A stretch of DNA of 51,594 bases, taken from NCBI GenBank assembly GCA_937952085.1, contig CALFYQ010000130.1, positions 1-51,594 on the forward strand, in the 5' to 3' direction. The DNA comes from an uncultured Paracoccaceae bacterium (GTDB lineage: Bacteria > Pseudomonadota > Alphaproteobacteria > Rhodobacterales > Rhodobacteraceae). How positions within the stretch are numbered: the stretch's first letter is position 1; every line of letters begins with the position of its first letter. This document shows positions 17,584 through 26,459 of this stretch, in pieces. The position numbers and the translations under genes are program-made. Below the pieces are notes generated by a model that was given only the letters and a program-made list of their open reading frames with translations, did no database searches and was not told the origin of the DNA.

Positions 17584-18768
17584 TCAGAAGCGGATCTGCG
17601 GCTCCCGGCGGGGCGTGCGCAGCACGATCTCGCCAAGCGTCTCCAGGTCCCGCCACGGGCTCTCGAACCGGTCGGCGCGGCCGATGGTGCGGTGGCGGAG
17701 CCGGAGCGCCGTCCGCTCCGCCTGATGCGCGAGGAAACGGCCGAGCCGGAACGGACCCTTCCGCGAGACGCCTTCGTGATGGGTGAGAACGGCGCGCGGG
17801 TCGAGCGCCACGCGCCAGCCCGCCGCGCCGGCGCGCATGCAGAAATCCACGTCGTTGAAGGCGACCGGAAAGGCCCGCGCGTCGAAGCCGTCGAGCGCCT
17901 CCCACGCCTCCACCCGCACCAGCATGGCCGCGGCGGTGACGGCCTCCCGAAGATGCGGCGCCGCCATCCGCCCGCAGAGGCCGGGCCAGTCCGCCGCCGC
18001 GCCCTTCCCCTCGTGCCCCGCCACGCCGCCATGGCCGACGATCACCCCGGCATGCTGGATCGTCCCGTCCGGGAAGAGCAGCTTCGCGCCGACGACGCCG
18101 ACCTTCGGCGCCGCCAGCGTCTCCGCCATCGGCGCGAGCCAGCCGAGCGCGGGGGCGGATATGTCGTTGTTGAGGAGGAGGAAGGCGGCCGGGTCGAAGC
18201 GGGCGCGTGCGATCTCCACCCCGCGGTTGACCATGGCGGCGAAGTTGAAGGGCGCGGGCCGGCGCTCCACCGCCACGTCCGGCTCGGTCGCGAGCGCGTC
18301 GTAGAGGGCGCGCGTCTCCGCGCCCTCGCTGCCGTTGTCGACGATGACGATGGCGGGCCGCTCCGGCTCGCCGCGGAGGGCCGCGACGGCGGCGCGGAGA
18401 AGCTCCGGCCTCTCCCGGTTCGGGATCACCGCGGCGATGCGGCCGAGCGGCGCGCGGGGCGCGCCGGGCGGAGGCGCCGCGCCTTGCGGTCCGAGAAACG
18501 CCGCCGGGAACGGGAGATGCGCCACCCGCTCCGGCGGCAGGGCGAGGAGCGCGGCGCGAATGTCGCCGGCCTCGAAGGCCGCGCGCGCCTTCGCGCCGAG
18601 CGCCGCCTCGCGGAAGAAGACGGCGCGGCCGGCATAGTCCAGCCCTTCGAGCAGGAGCGGGTCGAAACAGGGCTTCAGCCGCAGCGCGCCCTCGCTCACG
18701 TCGTCGGCAATCACCGCCGCCGCACGCGCCGGCGCCGCGGCGATCCGGGCGGCTGCGCCCTTCGCCAT
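17584..18768 (-). CDS. GT2 family glycosyltransferase
   Basis: 394-residue protein with a 100-residue N-terminal helical extension and a GT-A fold from about residue 110. Motifs: IAAVIPNRERPELLRAAVAAL, VIVDNGSE (nucleotide site), FLLLNNDIS (DXD-equivalent metal site), VGAKLLFPDGTIQHAG, and FNDVDFCMRAGAAGWRVALDPRAVLTHHEG near the C-terminus, typical of rhamnosyl/galactosyl-transferase-like members of surface-polysaccharide loci. ATG 18768 is preceded by GGGGGA at 5 nt; the frame is open further upstream, but that would run into the promoter region of the synthase gene. Divergent from the RkpA-like synthase, it is likely part of the same capsule or glycolipid system. Confidence 0.85.
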   Translation of the reverse strand: MAKGAAARIAAAPARAAAVIADDVSEGALRLKPCFDPLLLEGLDYAGRAVFFREAALGAKARAAFEAGDIRAALLALPPERVAHLPFPAAFLGPQGAAPPPGAPRAPLGRIAAVIPNRERPELLRAAVAALRGEPERPAIVIVDNGSEGAETRALYDALATEPDVAVERRPAPFNFAAMVNRGVEIARARFDPAAFLLLNNDISAPALGWLAPMAETLAAPKVGVVGAKLLFPDGTIQHAGVIVGHGGVAGHEGKGAAADWPGLCGRMAAPHLREAVTAAAMLVRVEAWEALDGFDARAFPVAFNDVDFCMRAGAAGWRVALDPRAVLTHHEGVSRKGPFRLGRFLAHQAERTALRLRHRTIGRADRFESPWRDLETLGEIVLRTPRREPQIRF

Positions 18769-18845
18769 CCGGTCCCCCGGCGCAGGCGCCCACAGCCATC
18801 CGGGGGGTGGCCCGCCATCGCCCGGCGCCACTCCCGCCAAAGGCG

Positions 18846-18863
18846 ATTTCGCATGTGCGAAAT
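18846..18863. promoter_or_regulatory. Inverted repeat between GT2 and PKS genes
   Basis: ATTTCGCA-TG-TGCGAAAT, a perfect 8-bp inverted repeat with a 2-nt centre, followed by ATTTAC. It lies 77 nt upstream of the GT2 start and 156 nt upstream of the synthase ATG, a position suited to coordinate control of both divergent genes. Protein not identified. Confidence 0.5.
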
Positions 18864-19018
18864 ATTTACCCTTCAAGGCTGGACATTCTCGCCCGCTCCG
18901 GCGTTTCCTGAAGAACGAGGCAGGCATGACGATCCATTGCAACCTGAAAGAGATGTTGATCGACCCGGCGCCCGCGAGACCGGTTGTGGCCAGTTCGGCG
19001 AGGGGTTAGGACGTAATA

Positions 19019-22000
19019 ATGAACGCGCAGGCGAGCAAGCCGACGTACGAAGTCGCCATCTCCGGATATGCGTGCCGCCTTCCCGCGGCGCCTGACCCCG
19101 AAGCTTTCTGGTCCATCCTCGAAGCCGGCCGCTGCGTCGTCACAGAGGTGCAGTCGAGCCGCTGGTCGAAGGCGCGGTATTTCCACCCCGACAAGGGCGC
19201 GCTCGGCCGCTCCTACACCTTCGCCGCCGGCCAGGTCGAGGACATCTGGGACTTCGACGCCGGCTTCTTCGGCGTCTCGCCGCGCGAGGCGGCGCAGATG
19301 GATCCGCAGCAGCGCATCCTGCTGACCGCCGTCTGGGAGGCGGTGGAGCATGCCGGGCTGCGGCCGGAGGAGCTCTCGAAAGGGCGCACCGGCGTCTATA
19401 TCGGCGCCTCCTCCTCCGACCATTCCTTCACCTTCCTCAGCGATCCGGCCTCGGTCGACAGCCAGTTCATGACGGGGAACACGCTTTCCATCGTCTCGAA
19501 CCGGATCTCGTATCTGCTCGATCTGCACGGCCCGTCCTACACCGTGGACACGGCCTGTTCCTCGTCCTTCTACGCCTTTCACCAGGCGGTGCAGGCGCTG
19601 AAATCGGGCGAGATCGACACGGCGATCGTCGGCGGCGTCAACGCGCTCCTCTCGCCCTTCGCCTTCATCGGCTTCAGCCGTGCGACGATGCTGTCGCCGA
19701 CCGGGCTCTGCAAGGCGTTCGACTCCTCGGCGGACGGCTATGTCCGCTCCGAGGGCGCGGTGGCTTTCGTGCTCCGCCGGATGGACGTGGCGCAGGACGC
19801 CGGCGATCCGGTGCGCGGCGTCGTCGTCGGCACCGGCGTCAACTCGGACGGGCGCACCGTCGGCATGTCGATGCCCTCCTCCGAGCGGCAGGCGGCGCTC
19901 CTCAAGCACATCCGGCGGGAGCTTCAGTTCGACCCGGACGATCTCGCCTTCCTCGAATGCCACGGCACCGGCACGCCGGTGGGCGACCCGCTCGAGGCGC
20001 ACGCCATCGGCGAGGTCTTCGGCCGCGGCCGCGCCCGGCCGCTGCCGATCGGCTCCGCCAAGACCAATTTCGGCCATCTCGAGCCGGCCTCCGGCCTCGT
20101 CGGCCTCCTCAAGGCGCAGATGGCGCTCGAAAAGGGCGTCTACCCGGCCTCGCTCCACGTCACGGAGCTGAACCCGAACATCGCCTTCGACGATCTCAAC
20201 CTCGAAGTCGCCACCGAGCCGGTGGCGCTGGAGGCGAAGGACCGGCCCTGGCTCGCCGGCGTCAACTCCTTCGGCTTCGGCGGCGCGAACGCCCATGTGG
20301 TGATCCGCCAGCCCGAGGCGGCGGAGCTGCCGCACGGGCCGGCGGCGCCGAAGGCGCGCGCGCTCGTCGTCACCGCGTCGAGCCGCGAGGCGCTCGCCGA
20401 CATGGCGTCGCGCTGGCGCGACCGGCTTTCGTCGGCCTCCGAGGCGGAAGCCGATCGTCTCGTCAACGCCGCGGCCTGGCGGCGGCAGCGCGGCCCGCAC
20501 CGGCTGATCGCGCTCGGCGACGGCGCGGCCGGCATCGCCGCGGCGCTGGCGGAGGAGCCCGAAGGCGGCGCGCACGTTCTGATCGGCCAGCGGGTCGGCC
20601 GCGGCGAAAAGACCGCCTTCGTCTTCGGCGGCAACGGCTCGCAATGGGCGGGGATGGGGCTCGACCTCTACGAGGAGAACCCGGTCTTCCGCGCCGCCTT
20701 CGACGAGGTGGCGGAGCTTTTCGGCGCGAAGTCGGAGCTCGACCTCGCGGAGCTTCTGGTCTCCGACGACCTCGCGGAGCGGCTCGGCGAGAGCCGGGTG
20801 GCGCAGCCGATCCTCTTCGCGGTCCAGGTCGCGCTGGTGAAGGCGCTGGAGGCCGAGGGTCTGCGGCCCGACGCCGTCGCCGGCCATTCGGTCGGCGAGG
20901 TGGCGGCGGCCTGGGCGGCGGGCGTCCTCACGCTGAAGGACGCGGTGCACCTGATCCGCACCCGCTCCACCGCGCTTGAATTCATGCGCGGCCAGGGCGG
21001 CATGGCGGCGGTGCTGGCCGGCGAGGAGGCCGTCGAAGCCGCGCTCGCCGAGTTCGGCGACGCCTCGATCACCGTCGCGGCGGACAACTCGCCCCGGTCG
21101 TCGACCATCGCCGGGCCGGTGGAGAGCCTCAAGGAATTCGCCCGCTTCGCCCGCAAGAAGCGCATCGCGGCGAAGCTCCTCGACATCGAATACCCCTACC
21201 ATTCGCCCACCATCGACCCGATCCGCGCCAAGCTGATCGAAGACCTCGCCGAGCTGCGGCCGCAGCCGGGCAAGGCGGTCTATGTCTCGTCCACCAGCGG
21301 GCGGGAGGCGCCGGGCGTGGCGCTCGACACCGAATACTGGTGGCGGAACGCCCGCCAGCCGGTCCGCTTCCGCGAGGCGGTGAGCGCGCTCGCCAAGCTC
21401 GGATGCGGCGTCTTCGTCGAGATCGCCCCGCGGCCGGTCCTCCAATCCTACGTCACCGACAGCTGCGAGGCGCTCGGATGGGGCGCCTCCGTCGTCGCCA
21501 CGCTCGACCAGAACCCGCGCATCGCGCCGACCGCGCGCGCCATCGCCGCGAAGGCCGCGGCGCATGGCGCCCGGCTCGACGACCGGCGCTTCTTCGGCGC
21601 CCCGGCGCCCTATCGCGGCGGCCTCCCCGGCTACGCCTGGAAGCCAACCGAGTTCCGCGTGAAGCCGGGGCCGGAGGCGGTGGATTTCTTCGGCGGCGCG
21701 ACGGAGCATCCGCTCCTCGGCTGGCGGCTCCGCCCCGGCGAGGGCGTATGGCGCAACGTGATCGACGTTGCGCTGACGCCCTGGCTCGCCGACCACAAGG
21801 TGGACGGCGCGGCGATCCTGCCCGCCGCCGCCTTCGCCGAGATGGCGCTGGCGGCCGGCGCCGCGGCGCATGGCCTCCCCGAGCTTTCCGAGTTCGAGAT
21901 CCTCAGGCCGATCTCGCTCGATGACGGCGCGGTCGAGACCCGCGTCTCGCACGACCAGTCGACCGGCCAGGTGCGGATCGAAAGCCGCCGCCGCCTCGCC

Positions 22001-25000
22001 GGCGGCGAATGGGGGCTGAACGCCTTCGGCCTCCTTCGCAAGAACCCGGCGCCGGGCGTCGTGGCGGCGCATGAGGTGAAGGGCGCGGCGAAGCTGAACG
22101 GGCGGCAGCTTTACGGCTCGCTCGAGAGCTTCGGGCTCGGCTACGGCCCGGCCTTCCAGCGCATCAAGTCGGCGCGGGTGAACGGCGCGGCGGCCGAGGC
22201 GCGGCTCACCGAGCCCGTCGCCGCGATCGCCGCCGGCGCGCTGATGCTCGACCCGACGGCGTTCGACGGGGCGATGCACGCGATCTTCCCGCTGATCCGC
22301 CGGCTCGCCGGCGAGGCGGCGCTCCGGCCCGGCGTCGCCTTCCTGCCGGTCCGGATCGGTCGGCTCCGGCTCCATGGCGCCGGAGCCGCGCCGCGCCGCG
22401 CGGTGGTGAAGCTCGCCCGGCTGACGCCGCGGGGCGCCGAAGCCGAGATCGAGCTTTTCGCCGAGGACGGCGCGCCCGTCGCCTCCATCTCCGGCCTTCG
22501 GTTGAAGGCCGTCGCGCTCCGCGGTCCCTCGCGCGAGAGCGGGCGGGTCTGGCGGCAGGCGATGGTGCGGCTCGCCGCGGCCGACGAGTCCGCCGCGGTT
22601 CCCGCATCCTGGGAGGCGCCGGCGGCGCGGCTCTCCGCGCTCGGCCTCGCCGCCGAGACGGCGCCCGAGCCCGATGTCGGCTCGCTCCTTTCCGACGCGC
22701 TGGCGCGCCGGCTCGCCTGGGATCTCGCCCGCCGCTTCGCCGACGAGGAAGGCCGTGTGGACATCGCCGCCGCGCTCGATCTCGATCCGTCGGGCCGGCC
22801 GCTCCTCGCGCGCGCGCTGCTCGCGCTGGAGGAGGACGGGGTCTTCGCCGCCGAAGGGCTTGGCGCGGGCGTCCTCGCCGCCGAATGCCCCTATCCGCCG
22901 GTCGAGGAGCTGGTTCAGGCGCTGAGCGAAGAGGCGCCGGCCCGCGGGCCGGACCTGATGGCGCTCCTCCGCGTCGAGGCGGAGGCCCCGGAACGGCTCC
23001 GCTCCGGCCTCGCCGAGGCGAGCCCGGCCCCGAACCTCGCCGATGTCTCGCCCGCGGCGCGGGCGGTCTGGTCATCCGTCGAGGCCATCGCCGGCGATAT
23101 CGCGGCGGAATGGTCGCCGACGAGGCGGCTCGAACTTCTGGTCGTCGGCGCTGCGCCGATCGGCGCGGCGCTGCGGCTCGCGCGTCTCCCCGCCGTCTCC
23201 CGGATCACGCTGACGGACCCGGACGCGCGCGTGGTGGAGACGATGGCGCAGGCGCTCGAGACGGCGCGGCGCGAGGCGCCGAAGCTCAGGCTCCTGCCCT
23301 TCGCCGAGGCCGCAGCCGCCGGCGCCGACGCGGCGATCCTCGGCGACGCGCTGCACCGCGCCGGGCGCGACGGCCTCGCCGCGCTGTCCGCCGGTCTTGC
23401 GCATGACGCGATTCTGGCGGCGGTGGAGCGGGCGCCCGACCTCGCGACCGATCTCCAGATGGGCCTTTCCGCCGCCTGGTGGGCCGGCTCGCTCGCCCCG
23501 GAGGCGCCGGTCGGCCGCCGCCAGCCGGCGGAGGACTGGCGCGCCGCCATCGAGGCCGCCCGGTTCGACGCCGTCGAGGCCGCGCCCCTTCGCGAGGAGC
23601 AGGCGGAGCTTGTCGCCTTCTTCGGCCGGGCGCGCCGGCGGCCCGCCGCGGCCTCCAGCGCCGCCGCGCCGGTGGCGATCCTCTATGGGCCGGCGGAACT
23701 CGAATCCGCCGAGGCGCTCGAAGCGGCCTTCGCCGCAGTCGGCCGGCCGGTGCGGATTCTCCCGGCCGAGGGCGCCGTCGCCTTCGCGCCGGACGAGGAG
23801 GCCGTGCTGCTCGCCGGGCTGATGGACGACGAGGCGGATGACCTCGCGCGCGCCTCCGGCCGGATCGCGGCGGTTCATTCCATCCTGGCGATGTCGAAGC
23901 CGGCGCGGCTCTGGCTGCCGACGCGCGGCGGGCGCCCGGCCGCCGCCGGCGCTGAGGGGGCGCGCCGCCCGGCCGAGGCGGCGCTCCACGGCCTCGCCCG
24001 CGTGCTGAACAACGAGCCCGGCATGCCGGAGCTTCGCACCGTCGATTTCGACCCGGATTTCGACGGCGAGCGTCTCATCGAGGCGCTCGCCGCCGAGATC
24101 GCCGCGCCCTCCGAGGAGCGCGAGATTCTGATCGACGAGGCCGGCCGCGCCGCGCCGCGGATCGAGGGCGCGCCGGGCCTGCTCGCCCGCGCGGCCGACG
24201 CCGAGGCCGGCGCCGAGGCGATGCGCCGGCTGGAGATCGGCCGCGAGGGCCATTTCGACTCGCTCCGCTGGGCCCCGGCCACCCGCCGCGCGCCGAGGCC
24301 GGACGAGGTGGAGATCGAGATCCGCGCCGCCGGCCTCAACTTCCGCGACGTGATGTGGGCGCAGGGCCTCCTCCCCGACGAGGCGCTGGAGGAAGGCTTC
24401 GCCGGCGCCACGCTCGGCATGGAATGCGCCGGCGTCGTCTCCCGCGCGGGGGCCGCCTCGGGCCGCAAGGTCGGCGAGGCGGTGATCGCCTTCGGCCCGG
24501 CCTGCTTCGCCACGCACACCACCATCCCGGCCCGCGCCACCGCGTCGCTTCCGGCCGGCACCGAGTTCGAGACCGCGGCGGCCGCGCCGACGATCTTCGT
24601 CACCGCGCAATACGCGCTGGTCGAGCTCGCCCGGCTCCGCGCCGGCGAGACGGTGTTGATTCATGGCGGCGCCGGCGGCGTCGGCCTCGCGGCGATCCAG
24701 ATCGCCCGGCGGATCGGCGCGCGCGTGCTCGCCACCGCCGGCTCCCCGGCGAAGCGCCGGCTCCTCTCCGCCCTCGGCGCCGAGGCGGTGTTCGACAGCC
24801 GCAGCCTCACCTTCGCCGACGGCGTGATGGCGGCGACCGGCGGCGAGGGCGTCGACGTCGCGCTCAACTCGCTGGCGGGCGAGGCGATGGAGCGGACGCT
24901 CGGCTGCCTCAAGGCCTTCGGCCGCTTCGTCGAGCTCGGCAAGCGCGACTATTACGGCAACACGCCGCTCGGCCTCCGGCCGTTCCGGCGCAACCTCTCC

Positions 25001-26452
25001 TATTTCGGCGTGGACGCGGACCAGCTCCTCTCCGCCCGGCCCGACATCGCCGACCGGCTGATGCGGGACCTCGCGGAAGGCTTCGAATCCGGCGCCTGCT
25101 CGCCGCCGCCGGTTCAGGATTTCGAGGCGGACGAGGCGGTCGACGCGTTCCGGCTGATGCAGAAGTCCGGCCATATCGGCAAGATCGTGATCCGCCCGCC
25201 CGCGGCGCCCGCAACGCCCGTCGCGCCGGCCGCGCCGATCGGCGAGGGCGCCTGGCTCGTGGTCGGCGGCACCGGCGGCTTCGGCCTCGAGACCGCCGCC
25301 TGGCTCGCCGGCAAGGGTGTCCGCACGCTCTTCCTCGCCTCCCGCTCCGGCCTGCCGCCGAAGGAAGGCAAGGGCGCGCTGGCGCAGATCAGGAAGACCG
25401 GCGCGAACGTGGTGACGGTCGCCGCCGACGCGGCGGACCCGAAGGCGGTCGAGGGGCTGATGGCCGAGATCGCCGCCTCCGGCGTGCCGCTCAAGGGTGT
25501 CATCCACTCCGCCATGGTGCTCGACGACGCCATGTTCGAGACGCTGGACCCGGCCCGGATCGAGGCCGTGATGCGCCCGAAGATCGCCGGCGCGGCCCTC
25601 CTCGACCGGGCGACGCGGGGCATGGGGCTCGACCACTTCATCACCTATTCCTCGGTGACGACGCTCTTCGGCAATCCGGGCCAGGCGCCCTATGTCGCCG
25701 CCAACGCCTATCTCGAAAGCCTGATGGCGGCGCGGCGGGAGGCGGGCGAGCCCGGCCTCGCCGTCGGCTGGGGGCCGATCGCCGATGTCGGCGTGCTGGC
25801 GCGCGACGAGGCGGTGCGGGATTTCCTCGCCCGGCGCATGGGCGGCACGCTGCTGACCGCGGCTGAGGCGCTCGACGGGCTCGACAAGGTGCTCGCCGCC
25901 GGCGCGCCCGAGGCCGCGATCACCTTCGCGCCGCTCCGCTGGGGCATGCTGGCGGGCGATCTGCCGCTGCTCTCGACGCCGCTCTTCGACCGGATCGAGA
26001 CGGCGCGGGAGGCCGGCGGCGCCGGCGAGGGGGCGATTGACCTCGCGGCGATGATCGAGGGCCTCGACGACGCCGCGGCGCTGAAGGCGATCATCGAGTT
26101 CCTCGCCACCGAGACGGGCCGCATCCTGCGCCAACCGCCGGGCGAGCTCGATCCGCGGCGGCCGCTCACCGAGATGGGCTTCGACAGCCTGATGGCGGTC
26201 GATCTGAAGATGGCGGTGGAGGAGCGCGTCGGCGCCGCCCTGCCGCTGATGTCGCTCTCCGAGGGGGTCGGCCTCGCCGATCTCGCGCGGAAGCTTCTCG
26301 ACGAGGCGCGCGGCCGGGCCGGCGGCGCGGCAGGCGAGGGCGAGGCGGCGGTCGGCGCGGTCGTGGCGCAGCACGTCGGCGCGCGGCTCGACGAGAGCGA
26401 TCGCAAGGTGGTCGAACGGCTCGCCCGCGAGGCGGAGAGCCTGAAGCAGTGA
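19019..26452 (+). CDS. rkpA: RkpA-like multidomain reducing iterative polyketide/fatty-acid synthase
   Basis: 2477 residues. Order: ketosynthase (10-435; DTACSSS Cys180, HGTGTP His315, KTNFGHLE Lys348/His353), acyltransferase (530-830; GHSVGE Ser624), dehydratase (895-1165; HKVDGAAILP His926, Asp1083), a 1180-1730 region with a degenerate methyltransferase-like core (VVGAAPIGA), enoylreductase (1740-2055; GGAGGVGLAAIQ), ketoreductase (2075-2330; GGTGGFG, Ser2212, Tyr2225) and one acyl carrier domain (GFDSLM, Ser2390). No thioesterase. One fully reducing module implies iterative synthesis of a saturated or lightly branched acyl chain on the carrier. The oxoamine synthase 7 nt downstream probably releases it. 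In Sinorhizobium meliloti the homologous rkpA-rkpGHIJ region makes a lipid needed for K-antigen capsule. AGGA precedes the ATG. Confidence 0.9.
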   Translation: MNAQASKPTYEVAISGYACRLPAAPDPEAFWSILEAGRCVVTEVQSSRWSKARYFHPDKGALGRSYTFAAGQVEDIWDFDAGFFGVSPREAAQMDPQQRILLTAVWEAVEHAGLRPEELSKGRTGVYIGASSSDHSFTFLSDPASVDSQFMTGNTLSIVSNRISYLLDLHGPSYTVDTACSSSFYAFHQAVQALKSGEIDTAIVGGVNALLSPFAFIGFSRATMLSPTGLCKAFDSSADGYVRSEGAVAFVLRRMDVAQDAGDPVRGVVVGTGVNSDGRTVGMSMPSSERQAALLKHIRRELQFDPDDLAFLECHGTGTPVGDPLEAHAIGEVFGRGRARPLPIGSAKTNFGHLEPASGLVGLLKAQMALEKGVYPASLHVTELNPNIAFDDLNLEVATEPVALEAKDRPWLAGVNSFGFGGANAHVVIRQPEAAELPHGPAAPKARALVVTASSREALADMASRWRDRLSSASEAEADRLVNAAAWRRQRGPHRLIALGDGAAGIAAALAEEPEGGAHVLIGQRVGRGEKTAFVFGGNGSQWAGMGLDLYEENPVFRAAFDEVAELFGAKSELDLAELLVSDDLAERLGESRVAQPILFAVQVALVKALEAEGLRPDAVAGHSVGEVAAAWAAGVLTLKDAVHLIRTRSTALEFMRGQGGMAAVLAGEEAVEAALAEFGDASITVAADNSPRSSTIAGPVESLKEFARFARKKRIAAKLLDIEYPYHSPTIDPIRAKLIEDLAELRPQPGKAVYVSSTSGREAPGVALDTEYWWRNARQPVRFREAVSALAKLGCGVFVEIAPRPVLQSYVTDSCEALGWGASVVATLDQNPRIAPTARAIAAKAAAHGARLDDRRFFGAPAPYRGGLPGYAWKPTEFRVKPGPEAVDFFGGATEHPLLGWRLRPGEGVWRNVIDVALTPWLADHKVDGAAILPAAAFAEMALAAGAAAHGLPELSEFEILRPISLDDGAVETRVSHDQSTGQVRIESRRRLAGGEWGLNAFGLLRKNPAPGVVAAHEVKGAAKLNGRQLYGSLESFGLGYGPAFQRIKSARVNGAAAEARLTEPVAAIAAGALMLDPTAFDGAMHAIFPLIRRLAGEAALRPGVAFLPVRIGRLRLHGAGAAPRRAVVKLARLTPRGAEAEIELFAEDGAPVASISGLRLKAVALRGPSRESGRVWRQAMVRLAAADESAAVPASWEAPAARLSALGLAAETAPEPDVGSLLSDALARRLAWDLARRFADEEGRVDIAAALDLDPSGRPLLARALLALEEDGVFAAEGLGAGVLAAECPYPPVEELVQALSEEAPARGPDLMALLRVEAEAPERLRSGLAEASPAPNLADVSPAARAVWSSVEAIAGDIAAEWSPTRRLELLVVGAAPIGAALRLARLPAVSRITLTDPDARVVETMAQALETARREAPKLRLLPFAEAAAAGADAAILGDALHRAGRDGLAALSAGLAHDAILAAVERAPDLATDLQMGLSAAWWAGSLAPEAPVGRRQPAEDWRAAIEAARFDAVEAAPLREEQAELVAFFGRARRRPAAASSAAAPVAILYGPAELESAEALEAAFAAVGRPVRILPAEGAVAFAPDEEAVLLAGLMDDEADDLARASGRIAAVHSILAMSKPARLWLPTRGGRPAAAGAEGARRPAEAALHGLARVLNNEPGMPELRTVDFDPDFDGERLIEALAAEIAAPSEEREILIDEAGRAAPRIEGAPGLLARAADAEAGAEAMRRLEIGREGHFDSLRWAPATRRAPRPDEVEIEIRAAGLNFRDVMWAQGLLPDEALEEGFAGATLGMECAGVVSRAGAASGRKVGEAVIAFGPACFATHTTIPARATASLPAGTEFETAAAAPTIFVTAQYALVELARLRAGETVLIHGGAGGVGLAAIQIARRIGARVLATAGSPAKRRLLSALGAEAVFDSRSLTFADGVMAATGGEGVDVALNSLAGEAMERTLGCLKAFGRFVELGKRDYYGNTPLGLRPFRRNLSYFGVDADQLLSARPDIADRLMRDLAEGFESGACSPPPVQDFEADEAVDAFRLMQKSGHIGKIVIRPPAAPATPVAPAAPIGEGAWLVVGGTGGFGLETAAWLAGKGVRTLFLASRSGLPPKEGKGALAQIRKTGANVVTVAADAADPKAVEGLMAEIAASGVPLKGVIHSAMVLDDAMFETLDPARIEAVMRPKIAGAALLDRATRGMGLDHFITYSSVTTLFGNPGQAPYVAANAYLESLMAARREAGEPGLAVGWGPIADVGVLARDEAVRDFLARRMGGTLLTAAEALDGLDKVLAAGAPEAAITFAPLRWGMLAGDLPLLSTPLFDRIETAREAGGAGEGAIDLAAMIEGLDDAAALKAIIEFLATETGRILRQPPGELDPRRPLTEMGFDSLMAVDLKMAVEERVGAALPLMSLSEGVGLADLARKLLDEARGRAGGAAGEGEAAVGAVVAQHVGARLDESDRKVVERLAREAESLKQ

Positions 26453-26459
26453 GGGCGGC

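Noticed and set aside
18866..22375. Very long leftward open frame antisense to the synthase
   Set aside because: Antisense to ketosynthase, acyltransferase and dehydratase coding with intact motifs; composition is Arg/Asp/Gly-rich and no family is recognisable.
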